Assembly (NCBI GenBank): GCA_937891325.1
Contig: CALAFU010000227.1
Span: 1 to 7,293 of the forward strand
From: an uncultured Candidatus Melainabacteria bacterium
Lineage (GTDB): Bacteria; Cyanobacteriota; Vampirovibrionia; Gastranaerophilales; Gastranaerophilaceae
DNA length: 7,293 nucleotides
Reading direction: 5' to 3'
A program made the position numbers and the translations under genes. The notes under the pieces are model-generated. The model was not told where the DNA came from and ran no database searches. It saw only the letters and a list, made by a program, of their open reading frames with translations. Below, in pieces: positions 1 through 6,195 of this stretch. Position 1 is the first letter of the stretch. Every line of letters begins with the position of its first letter.

Positions 1-2
1 AA

Positions 3-86
3 CACAGCGCTATCAACACTGAATTAGAATCTGTTTCTTCTGTAATCAAAAAGAACTCTGATGATTCTTTCAAAACATTTGCTTAA
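3..86 (+). CDS. C-terminal end of an unidentified upstream gene (partial)
   Basis: This is the only plus-strand frame open from the left edge; the other two hit stops by about position 27. It reads HSAINTELESVSSVIKK and then NSDDSFKTFA before two consecutive stop codons (TAA TAA). The tail is polar, with no membrane segment, and resembles the end of a soluble or helical protein, but 27 residues are too few to name a family. A strong intrinsic terminator begins 12 bases after the first stop codon, which supports this being a real gene end. Its start and function lie outside the window. Confidence 0.6.
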   Translation, partial: HSAINTELESVSSVIKKNSDDSFKTFA

Positions 87-97
87 TAAAAAATGTC

Positions 98-125
98 ACC
101 CCGCACTTGTTGCGGGGTCTTTTTT
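98..125 (+). terminator. Rho-independent terminator of the upstream gene
   Basis: Arms ACCCCGCA (98-105) and TGCGGGGT (111-118) form an 8-bp GC-rich stem with a 5-base loop CTTGT. The stem is followed directly by CTTTTTT. It lies 12 bases after the stop codon of the partial gene. It is a textbook intrinsic terminator and isolates the 326-3191 operon from upstream transcription. Confidence 0.93.
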
Positions 126-151
126 ATCAAAATAAGTAAACTTTATTTTTT

Positions 152-191
152 GTCCGTAAAAATACGTACGTATTTTTACGGACGCTTTTTT
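152..191 (+). repeat. Perfect 32-bp palindrome followed by a T-tract; possible second terminator
   Basis: The arm GTCCGTAAAAATACGT (152-167) is followed at once by its exact reverse complement (168-183), with no loop bases and no mismatch. GCTTTTTT follows (184-191), and then a near copy of the outer arm: TTTTTACGG occurs at 173-181 and again at 187-195. As RNA it would fold into a long hairpin, with the central 4 to 6 bases as loop, followed by a U-tract, so it could act as a back-up plus-strand terminator. On the minus strand the following sequence is A-rich, so it is not a good terminator that way. It could equally be a dimeric protein binding site or a dispersed repeat unit. The perfect symmetry is directly visible; the role is inference. 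Confidence 0.75.
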
Positions 192-265
192 ACGGTCTAA
201 ATCCTGAAAGGTGTCATTCTATAACAGCTCTAGTTTTAAAAATCGCTAAGTGACAGGCTGGTGGC

Positions 266-284
266 TAGTTCTAGAAAAGAACTA
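266..284 (+). repeat. Short inverted repeat upstream of the oxidoreductase promoter
   Basis: TAGTTCT (266-272) and AGAACTA (278-284) are exact inverted repeats around the 5 bases AGAAA. The dyad ends about 30 bases upstream of the TATAAT box at 314-319, just above where a -35 element would lie. It is therefore more likely an operator or activator site than part of the transcript. It has no T-tract. The pairing is seen; the function is inferred only from position. Confidence 0.45.
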
Positions 285-290
285 AAAATA

Positions 291-319
291 TGAAATCATA
301 AAATTTTTTATTGTATAAT
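291..319 (+). promoter_or_regulatory. Candidate sigma-70 promoter giving a leaderless or near-leaderless transcript
   Basis: A consensus -10 hexamer, TATAAT, lies at 314-319. Only 6 bases (320-325) separate it from the ATG at 326, so a start site 6 to 8 bases after the -10 would fall on or next to the start codon. There is no Shine-Dalgarno sequence in front of that ATG, which fits. The -35 is poor: TGAAAT at 291-296 has the ideal 17-base spacing but a weak match, so an activator may be needed. Confidence 0.55.
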
Positions 320-325
320 TAAATC

Positions 326-1783
326 ATGACAAATAGAGACAAAACAGCAATAATCATCGGCGCAGGTCCAGCGGGGCTTACAGCCGCTTATGAACTTTTG
401 ACACAAACAGATGACATAAAACCAATTATATTCGAGGAATTGGACTGTGTAGGCGGTATCTCAAGAACTGTCTTCTTTGAAGGCAACGGAATCGATATTG
501 GCGGACATAGAATGTTCTCAAAAAGCGCGCAAATATTGGATTTGTGGGAAACCTTCTTGCCAAAAGGTAAAAATCCGGACGAAGAAGATGCTGTAATGAT
601 GACTAGACAACGCTTTTCAGAGATTTTGTACTCTAGAAAGTTGTTCAATTATCCGATTTCTATGTCATTTAAAACTTTTAAAAATATGGGGCTGAAACGC
701 ACATTTAAAGCTGGTTTTAGCTATTTGAAGTCTTGTTTCGTAAAACGAAATGAAGTGACCCTAGAAGACTTTATGATTAACCGTTTCGGACGTGTTTTGT
801 ACGAAATGTTCTTTGAAAAATATACTGAAAAGGTTTGGGGACGCCATCCTCGCGACATTTCAAAAGAATGGGGTGAACAAAGAATTAAGGGCTTATCCTT
901 GATTAAAGCTGTTTTGAACGCTTTACACCTTACTAAAAAGAAGGAAACAACGCTAATTGACGAGTTTTTATATCCAAAATACGGCTGTGGTCAGCTTTGG
1001 AACTTAATGGCAGATAAAATCACTCAATTAGGTGGTGAAATCCATTACCGTTCAAAGGTTTTGGGCTTTGAAAATGATGAAAATTCAATAAAAACTGTTA
1101 AAATAGAATATAACGGCGAAATTCAAACATATCAAGGCGATTACGTATTTTCTTCAATGCCTGTAAAAGATTTGGTTGCAGGATTACAAAATCAACCTGA
1201 ACAAGTTAATGAAGTTGCAAAAGCCTTGCCATACAGGGATTATATGCTTGTTGGCTTGTATGTTGATGATATAAATTTGAAAGAAAAGGGCAAAATTACA
1301 AAAGACTGTTGGATTTACATTCAAGAAGAGGACGTAAAAGTAGGCAGAATGCAGATTATGAACAATTGGTCGCCATATTTAGTTAAAGACAAAAACAAAG
1401 TCTTTATAAGTCTAGAATACTTCTGTGACGAGGGTGACAGCTATTGGAATATGTCTGACGAAGAATTTGTTAAATTTGCCATTTCAGAGGTTGTTAAATT
1501 GGGCATTATTGATGAAAATAAGGTTATTTCTTCAACTCGATTAAGGGTTAAAAAAGCTTACCCTGCTTACTTTGACAGCTATGAACATTTTGATTTAGTA
1601 AAAGCTCAATTAGATAAATTTGAAAACTTGTATTGCATTGGCAGAAACGGTCAACATCGATATAATAATATGGATCATTCGATGCTTACTGCAATTGAGG
1701 CTGTAAAAATCCTTAAAGGTCAATCAAATAAAGAAAATTTATGGAATATAAACGCGGAAAAAGAATACCATGAAAGTAAATAA
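326..1783 (+). CDS. FAD-dependent oxidoreductase, UDP-galactopyranose mutase/protoporphyrinogen oxidase-like
   Basis: A 485-residue soluble flavoprotein. The N-terminal Rossmann motif IIIGAGPAGLTAAYEL (residues 9-24) gives the GxGxxG loop G12-G14-G17. E37, at the end of the second strand, is the expected ribose-binding acid. GGISR (43-47) and GGHRMF (59-64) follow, as in the flavin amine oxidase superfamily. Near the C-terminus, GRNGQHRYNNMDHSM (439-453) resembles the second FAD-binding segment of UDP-galactopyranose mutases (GR..x.Y.Y.DMD). At 485 residues it is longer than bacterial UDP-galactopyranose mutase (about 370-390). It is therefore better called a related oxidoreductase or mutase of unknown substrate, probably a sugar nucleotide or lipid. 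The start is fixed by the Rossmann loop; no later Met would keep it. No Shine-Dalgarno precedes the ATG, and a -10 box lies 6 bases upstream. Its last 14 bases overlap the next gene, a membrane glycosyltransferase-like protein, which supports a role in surface glycan synthesis. Superfamily sure, substrate not. Confidence 0.9.
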   Translation: MTNRDKTAIIIGAGPAGLTAAYELLTQTDDIKPIIFEELDCVGGISRTVFFEGNGIDIGGHRMFSKSAQILDLWETFLPKGKNPDEEDAVMMTRQRFSEILYSRKLFNYPISMSFKTFKNMGLKRTFKAGFSYLKSCFVKRNEVTLEDFMINRFGRVLYEMFFEKYTEKVWGRHPRDISKEWGEQRIKGLSLIKAVLNALHLTKKKETTLIDEFLYPKYGCGQLWNLMADKITQLGGEIHYRSKVLGFENDENSIKTVKIEYNGEIQTYQGDYVFSSMPVKDLVAGLQNQPEQVNEVAKALPYRDYMLVGLYVDDINLKEKGKITKDCWIYIQEEDVKVGRMQIMNNWSPYLVKDKNKVFISLEYFCDEGDSYWNMSDEEFVKFAISEVVKLGIIDENKVISSTRLRVKKAYPAYFDSYEHFDLVKAQLDKFENLYCIGRNGQHRYNNMDHSMLTAIEAVKILKGQSNKENLWNINAEKEYHESK

Positions 1784-3191
1784 AACAGCGATAGTTGCAA
1801 TCTTTTTCTTTTGTATAATCACGCTATTACGCGTTTTTAACCATATTCCATGGTATGATGAGGCTCATGCTTGGACAATTGCGCAACAATTAAATCTTGT
1901 TGACATGTTTTGGTATGTGAAATCCGAAGGGCATTTGTTCTTGTGGCAACTGCTTTTGATGCCTTTTGCTAAAACTAATTTTATGTATCCATATTCAATG
2001 TTGCTGTTAAATTGGGTATTTTGCCTGCTTGCAGTGTATTTGTTATGGTGGAAAGCGCCATTTAACAATTGGACTAAATTTTTAATAACTTTTTCATTCC
2101 CATTTTTAGGCTGTTATTCAGTAGTAGCAAGATGTTATGCAGTTGGAATATTGTTATTATTCGCATTGACTGCAATGTTTAAAGACAAGTTAAAACATCC
2201 TGTGTGGTATTCAGCTTTGCTTGTTTTGTGCGCAAATACAAGCGTTATGGCATTGTTTGGTGCTACAATGTTTGGAATTTTGTTTTTATGGGATTGGTAT
2301 AAAAATAAGCCTGGAATTGAGCGAAAAAGCATAGTTGCGACAGTTGCTATTCTTCTTATAGGCGTTATTCTAGTTGGATTGCAGATGTTCACTATTGATT
2401 ACAGCGTAATATCTGAACGTCAGCCTGATAGTCCAATGTTGTTGCTTAGAAATGTATTTATTTATCATCAACCGATTTTAAATATAATGTTGCTTGTAAT
2501 CTTTGCACTACCTATGTTTTGGTACTTGGCAAAGTCTAAAAAGGTTTTATGCTTTATAATTCCTTTATATGCAATGATGTTATACCTTACATTTGCGCGT
2601 TATGGATGTAATTTTTGGCATTCATATTTTTACTATATATATTTGATAATTGCGCTATGGCTTGTTGAAGTTTTAAATCCTGTTAAAGCGAAGTCTAAAA
2701 CAGTTGCGATGATTGTGTTTGCGATTATATCGTTGTTGTTATTTAGACCTGTTATGGAGCAAAAAAATTATCAGTATGTATACAACAATATTGAGTCGAA
2801 ACAGTTGTTACACCTAATAAACACCGATGAAGTGTTAAAAAGTTCTCAAATTTTGCATAACAATTCAGAGATGTACACTCTTTTGCCTTATGCCACAAAA
2901 AGCAATTTGAAAATCAAAAATTACTGTTCTTATGAAAACGATGATTATAATTTGCTATACATCGTAAAAGGCAATGACTGTGTTAGAGGTAATGCTATTG
3001 GGCAAGCGATGAAGTATCCGGAGTTGTTTAAAGGCTTTTTAAATCAGCCTTCTTATGCGTTTATTTCAAAAACAAAAAATCCGAAAACTAAATCCTCACT
3101 TGTGCTTGGTGAAAATTTTATGATATATTTTTCAATCTACAAATGCAGTGATAAATATTGTTTTTGGAAGATTGATTTGCTTCAAAAATAA
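1770..3191 (+). CDS. Polytopic membrane protein, probable GT-C type glycosyltransferase
   Basis: A 473-residue integral membrane protein. Hydrophobic segments lie roughly at 6-22, 56-70, 74-95, 103-136, 146-176, 187-207, 227-253, 258-276, 282-302 and 308-326. After TM1 comes the loop HIPWYDEAHAW (25-35) with adjacent acids D30-E31. In GT-C enzymes (ArnT/PMT/GT39-like) an acidic pair at this place in the first outward loop binds metal and acts in catalysis with a polyprenyl-phosphate sugar donor. Residues 327-473 form a hydrophilic C-terminal domain with four cysteines (C386, C404, C459, C464), probably outside the membrane if the GT-C topology holds. No specific family or acceptor is recognised. 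The ATG overlaps the preceding oxidoreductase gene by 14 nt and has only a weak, distant GGA, so translation is probably coupled. No terminator hairpin follows. A close paralogue begins at 6196. The membrane assignment is firm; the glycosyltransferase function is inference. Confidence 0.85.
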   Translation: MKVNKTAIVAIFFFCIITLLRVFNHIPWYDEAHAWTIAQQLNLVDMFWYVKSEGHLFLWQLLLMPFAKTNFMYPYSMLLLNWVFCLLAVYLLWWKAPFNNWTKFLITFSFPFLGCYSVVARCYAVGILLLFALTAMFKDKLKHPVWYSALLVLCANTSVMALFGATMFGILFLWDWYKNKPGIERKSIVATVAILLIGVILVGLQMFTIDYSVISERQPDSPMLLLRNVFIYHQPILNIMLLVIFALPMFWYLAKSKKVLCFIIPLYAMMLYLTFARYGCNFWHSYFYYIYLIIALWLVEVLNPVKAKSKTVAMIVFAIISLLLFRPVMEQKNYQYVYNNIESKQLLHLINTDEVLKSSQILHNNSEMYTLLPYATKSNLKIKNYCSYENDDYNLLYIVKGNDCVRGNAIGQAMKYPELFKGFLNQPSYAFISKTKNPKTKSSLVLGENFMIYFSIYKCSDKYCFWKIDLLQK

Positions 3192-3276
3192 TGTTAAAAA
3201 TGTTACAAATTTAGCGAAAAAATAGCAAAAATCATGCTTCAGGTGCGTTATATGTCGTGTGTAGGTCAATAAATTT

Positions 3277-3281
3277 AGAGG
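3277..3281 (+). promoter_or_regulatory. Ribosome binding site deciding the GTG start of the DHH protein gene
   Basis: AGAGG lies 6 bases ahead of GTG at 3288, an ideal Shine-Dalgarno spacing. It supports the non-ATG start, and translation from there gives the MKINPI N-terminus. In the 96 bases between the preceding stop codon and this start I see neither a clear terminator nor a convincing promoter, so read-through from the upstream operon is possible. Confidence 0.75.
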
Positions 3282-3287
3282 CAAATT

Positions 3288-5711
3288 GTGAAAATTAATC
3301 CAATCACAAGCAATAAGGTAGTAAATTTACAACAAGTTAAAAACGTTAAGCAAACGCCAAAATTAAGCTATGCAACAGACGTGGTAAATATTTCAAAGAA
3401 CACTATTGGTGTTGAACGTCAAGGTAAAAATCTTCACGTATCATTTACAGGCAAATTTGCCGATCCAATTGATGCAGGTGTTCAATTTAAAATTGCAGGC
3501 GTAACTCGTCACCAAAAAGGTATGGCAGGTGCTCATGCAGAAGCTACTGATGACAATCTTGTAAAATTAGCAAAGTCTGATTGGAAAGATGGTCAAAAAC
3601 TTGACTACACATTTGATGAAGAAACAAAAACTTTAGCCCTAAAAGACCCACAATATGGCGAAATTGGTACTGTTCCAACTCCTGTTGCTGAAAAGTTCAT
3701 GAACGTTATCAATACAGATAAAGATAACTTCCAATTTGAACTAACAAACGTTACAGGTGGCGTAACTTCTGATTTTCCAATCATCGCCGCTAAAGCAAAT
3801 TTAAGATATGTTGGTAAAGATGACAAAGTAAAAGAAAATGCGAGAAATGAATTCAACGCAATGATGGATTCTAAAGATGTTAAAGTTGCATCTTCTGTAA
3901 CACCTTACCAACCTAAATTTTCACCTAAACAAGTTTTAGAAACAATCTTTGATGTAGAAGGTAAAAGAAACGGTTTAGGCGAAGTAAGAAAGATTAAAGA
4001 TGCCGTTGACACAATCGTTAAAGAGTTGCAAGACCCTAAAAATAAAAATATCTTGGTTGTAGGTCACTGCTCTCCTGACGGTGATGCTGTTGGTTGCGTA
4101 ATCGGTATGACATCAGCTTTGAAAGGTGCTTATCCTGACAGAAACATCGACGCATCAATTGATGACGATATTCCAAACTCATTTATTCATGTTCCAGGTG
4201 TTGAAGATATCAAACGCCCTTACAATGCTAAGGCTGTAAATTCAGTTAAAAAGAATATTGAAATGCTTGAAAAAAGCTCTGAACCAGCAGCAAAACAACA
4301 AGTTGAAATGTTAAACAAAGAAGTTGAACGTTTACAAGATAAATCTAAATTATTTGACCCTAACACAGTAGACGGTGGCGAAGCTAAAAAATATGACTTA
4401 GTAATTATGGTTGATACTCCAACTTCTGGCCGTTCAAGCAGAGCTTACAAACCTTATTTTGAAAATGCTGGCAAAACAATATTTATTGACCACCACCCAT
4501 TAAAAGAAGCTGAATGGGCTAATTCTAAAGAAAATTTAGGTTTTGATATGGGTAAAGCTATTCAAGAAAAATTAGCTTTGGTTGTTGATTCAGTTCCTGC
4601 CGCAACTCAAATTGTTACTGCAGTTTGCGATAAAGCAGGCATGTTAGGTGAAATGTTTAAAAATTCAGCTGAAAATGCTAGAAAGTTTGTAGCTGGTATT
4701 ATTACAGGTACTCAAACCGATACTTGTGCATACAAAAACCAAGCAAATTACCACCCATCAGAAGCTAAGTTGCCTCAATCTCAAAAGGCTAATTATTATC
4801 CTGAAGGTATGTCAAACTACTTGATTGATAAGTTAGACGGCGATATCAATAAAAAATGGATGAGAGAAAACTTGTTCTATGAATTGCCAAACAACCCAAT
4901 TACAAATAACTTAGGACCAAAAGATGCGGTTTTAAAAATGGCTCTTCGCGGTCGTGAAATGTACCCAGAAATTGGCTTAGGCATTATGAAGGTTAGATAT
5001 GATGTTATGGATAACATTTTGCAAGAAGCTAAAAAGCAAGACAAAAATGTTACTATGACTGATGTTTATAACTCATTTAAGAATTCAGAAGTAAATGCAG
5101 CATTAAAAGCTGATCCTAAATTCTCAAAATCTAACCCAAATCCTGTGACTGATTCTGAAAAAGCGGCTGAAACTTACCGCTCACCTTACGATTCAGACAG
5201 AGTTGCAGTATTTATGGCACAAAATCAAAAACAAGGTACTTTGAATAAATTCTCTCAAATTGCAGATAAAAATATGATTAGTTTCTCTTTCCGTTCAGGT
5301 GGAAAAACTAACGCAGCACAAGTTTTAGCAACTGTATTCGGCGGTGGTGGTCACGCAGCTGCAGCAGGTGCAAATATTTCAATGCGAGATTTGAACTTCA
5401 ATTCTAAATTGACTGTAAAAGTAGACGGACAAGTTGCAAATGATGCTAAAACAATTTATGATGCTGCTAATAACAACGTAAATGTTTCTAATAACAATAA
5501 AATTAACTTCAAAGATAAAGCAAAAATGATGAAGAAAATTGAAATTGAAATGAGTCAAGACGGCACAGGCAGAACTTGTTCTGAATTGATTAAAGATGTG
5601 TTGACAGAAATGAGAAAGGCAACTCCAATGCCTCAATCAAGACCTCGTTACCCAAGACACATTGCAGAAGATAACGTAATTCAATTTCCACAACAAGTAG
5701 TAAATAAATAA
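3288..5711 (+). CDS. Large DHH/DHHA1-family phosphoesterase with an N-terminal SFTG-type extension
   Basis: An 807-residue soluble protein with no signal peptide or membrane segment. All core DHH motifs are present: GHCSPDGDAVG (259-269; H260, D264, D266), LVIMVDTP (371-378; D376), IDHHP (400-404) and GIITGTQTDTCAYK (470-483; D478). The DHHA1 domain follows, with GGGGHAAAAG (685-694) for substrate binding. This is the metal-dependent fold of NrnA-type nanoRNases, pAp phosphatases and c-di-AMP phosphodiesterases, which are usually about 320-350 residues. The extra length is an N-terminal part of about 210 residues carrying VSFTG (51-55), a Lys/Glu-rich, probably helical insert between motifs I and II (about 310-365), a roughly 150-residue insert between the DTC motif and DHHA1 (about 485-635), and a basic, Pro-rich tail (775-790). 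The metal-binding residues look intact, so activity is likely; the natural substrate cannot be told. The GTG start has a good Shine-Dalgarno. It is ended by the hairpin at 5717-5740. The SFTG leader recalls Gastranaerophilales proteins (unverified recall). Confidence 0.9.
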   Translation: MKINPITSNKVVNLQQVKNVKQTPKLSYATDVVNISKNTIGVERQGKNLHVSFTGKFADPIDAGVQFKIAGVTRHQKGMAGAHAEATDDNLVKLAKSDWKDGQKLDYTFDEETKTLALKDPQYGEIGTVPTPVAEKFMNVINTDKDNFQFELTNVTGGVTSDFPIIAAKANLRYVGKDDKVKENARNEFNAMMDSKDVKVASSVTPYQPKFSPKQVLETIFDVEGKRNGLGEVRKIKDAVDTIVKELQDPKNKNILVVGHCSPDGDAVGCVIGMTSALKGAYPDRNIDASIDDDIPNSFIHVPGVEDIKRPYNAKAVNSVKKNIEMLEKSSEPAAKQQVEMLNKEVERLQDKSKLFDPNTVDGGEAKKYDLVIMVDTPTSGRSSRAYKPYFENAGKTIFIDHHPLKEAEWANSKENLGFDMGKAIQEKLALVVDSVPAATQIVTAVCDKAGMLGEMFKNSAENARKFVAGIITGTQTDTCAYKNQANYHPSEAKLPQSQKANYYPEGMSNYLIDKLDGDINKKWMRENLFYELPNNPITNNLGPKDAVLKMALRGREMYPEIGLGIMKVRYDVMDNILQEAKKQDKNVTMTDVYNSFKNSEVNAALKADPKFSKSNPNPVTDSEKAAETYRSPYDSDRVAVFMAQNQKQGTLNKFSQIADKNMISFSFRSGGKTNAAQVLATVFGGGGHAAAAGANISMRDLNFNSKLTVKVDGQVANDAKTIYDAANNNVNVSNNNKINFKDKAKMMKKIEIEMSQDGTGRTCSELIKDVLTEMRKATPMPQSRPRYPRHIAEDNVIQFPQQVVNK

Positions 5712-5716
5712 AAATG

Positions 5717-5748
5717 AAAGTCGGTTTAAATACCGACTTTTATTTTAT
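5717..5748. terminator. Bidirectional terminator between convergent genes
   Basis: AAAGTCGGT (5717-5725) and ACCGACTTT (5732-5740) form a 9-bp stem around a 6-base loop. On the plus strand TATTTTAT follows. On the minus strand the stem is followed by CATTTTTATTTATTTA. It starts 5 bases after the stop codon of the DHH gene and touches the stop codon of the convergent XRE gene, so it can end both transcripts. Confidence 0.88.
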
Positions 5749-6054
5749 ATGTTCAAAAAATTTGTATATAAATTTTATATTTTCATCGCTTAATTTATCA
5801 ATATTGTGAGTGATTTTTTCTCTCATTTCTTTTACTGAAAGAATAGATGTGAATTTGAATAGAAATTCAAGTTCAGTGTTAAGATAATGTGCAATTTTTT
5901 CTAAAGTAGGCAAAGATGGAAAATGTCTGCCACTTTCAATTGCGCTAAGAGAACCCGTTTCAATCTCGATTAATTCAGCCAATTGTTCTTGTGTTAGACC
6001 TTGAGCCTTTCTAAGTTCTTTTATTCGTTTGCCAAGTAATTGTTTGTTATTCAC
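5740..6054 (-). CDS. XRE-family helix-turn-helix transcriptional regulator
   Basis: A 104-residue protein. Residues 6-61 are a Cro/C1-type DNA-binding domain: LGKRIKELRKAQGLTQEQLA, a recognition helix around TGSLSAIESGR (33-43), then PSLPTLEKIAHYLN (46-59). Residues 62-104 form a short helical tail (KEMREKITHNIDKL...), probably for dimerisation. No enzymatic, peptidase or sensor domain is present. The start is GTG with AAGGAG 6 bases upstream; the next in-frame Met is at residue 77, inside the tail. It is convergent with the DHH gene and divergent from the second GT-C-like gene, with about 140 bp of repeat-containing DNA between the starts, so self-regulation and control of that gene is the simplest reading (inference). 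A prophage repressor or antitoxin is possible by family, but no phage gene or toxin lies beside it. Confidence 0.92.
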   Translation of the reverse strand: MNNKQLLGKRIKELRKAQGLTQEQLAELIEIETGSLSAIESGRHFPSLPTLEKIAHYLNTELEFLFKFTSILSVKEMREKITHNIDKLSDENIKFIYKFFEHIK

Positions 6055-6060
6055 AACTTT

Positions 6061-6066
6061 CTCCTT
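6061..6066 (-). promoter_or_regulatory. Shine-Dalgarno of the XRE gene
   Basis: Read on the minus strand this is AAGGAG, 6 bases before the GTG at 6054-6052. It is a near-perfect ribosome binding site and fixes the non-ATG start. Such a strong site contrasts with the lack of any before the two glycan-type genes at 326 and 6196. Confidence 0.85.
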
Positions 6067-6077
6067 AGAAATAGTCT

Positions 6078-6106
6078 ATAATATTGTGTTCTTTAATATA
6101 AGCATT
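6078..6106 (-). promoter_or_regulatory. Possible promoter of the XRE gene
   Basis: On the minus strand, TATTAT (6083-6078) is a 5-of-6 match to a -10 box and would start transcription about 10 bases before the Shine-Dalgarno. The hexamer 17 bases upstream (AATGCT, 6106-6101) is a poor -35. The imperfect repeat at 6105-6132 abuts this -35 position, where a regulator could act. Weak evidence. Confidence 0.35.
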
Positions 6107-6190
6107 TTAAACTTGTAGTTTTGTGTAAAAGTATGTAAATAAAGTTTATTTATTGTTTTAAAACTCATAGTTTTTGTGTAAACTACATGT
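6105..6190. repeat. Pair of imperfect direct repeats in the divergent intergenic region; candidate operators
   Basis: Copy 1 (6105-6134) contains TTTTAAA, then CT-TGTAGTTTTGTGTAAA. Copy 2 (6156-6190) contains TTTTAAAA, then CTCATAGTTTTTGTGTAAA. They start 51 bases apart and share TAGTTT, TGTGTAAA and a trailing ATGT. Copy 2 holds a dyad, TAGTTT (6168-6173) and AAACTA (6180-6185), around TTGTGT; copy 1 keeps only the left half well. Copy 1 lies next to the likely XRE promoter, and copy 2 just before the start of the second GT-C-like gene. This arrangement suits binding of a dimeric regulator such as the adjacent XRE protein. The AT-rich background makes chance similarity possible. Confidence 0.45.
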
Positions 6191-6195
6191 TTGTT

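Noticed and set aside
152..183. Palindrome as an insertion-sequence end or CRISPR repeat
   Set aside because: There is no transposase, no second distant copy, no target duplication and no spacer-repeat periodicity in the window.
86..325. Hidden small gene or RNA gene between the first terminator and the oxidoreductase gene
   Set aside because: No open frame with a ribosome binding site and no tRNA-like or known riboswitch-like fold was seen; only the palindrome, the small dyad and the promoter are supportable.
388..648. Minus-strand open frame inside the oxidoreductase gene
   Set aside because: It lies wholly within a well-supported gene with superfamily motifs, and its translation has no recognisable domain and unnatural Ser/Pro-rich composition.
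1865..2392. Two minus-strand open frames inside the first GT-C-like gene
   Set aside because: Both are antisense to a conserved membrane protein whose paralogue is also in the window; their translations look like random shadow sequence.
3605..3856. Minus-strand open frame within the DHH gene, and another near its 3' end (5379-5636)
   Set aside because: Antisense shadows of a gene with intact motifs; no ribosome binding site or domain supports them.
5740..6054. XRE protein as antitoxin of a toxin-antitoxin pair
   Set aside because: No small toxin-like gene is next to it; its neighbours are the convergent DHH gene and the divergent membrane-protein gene.
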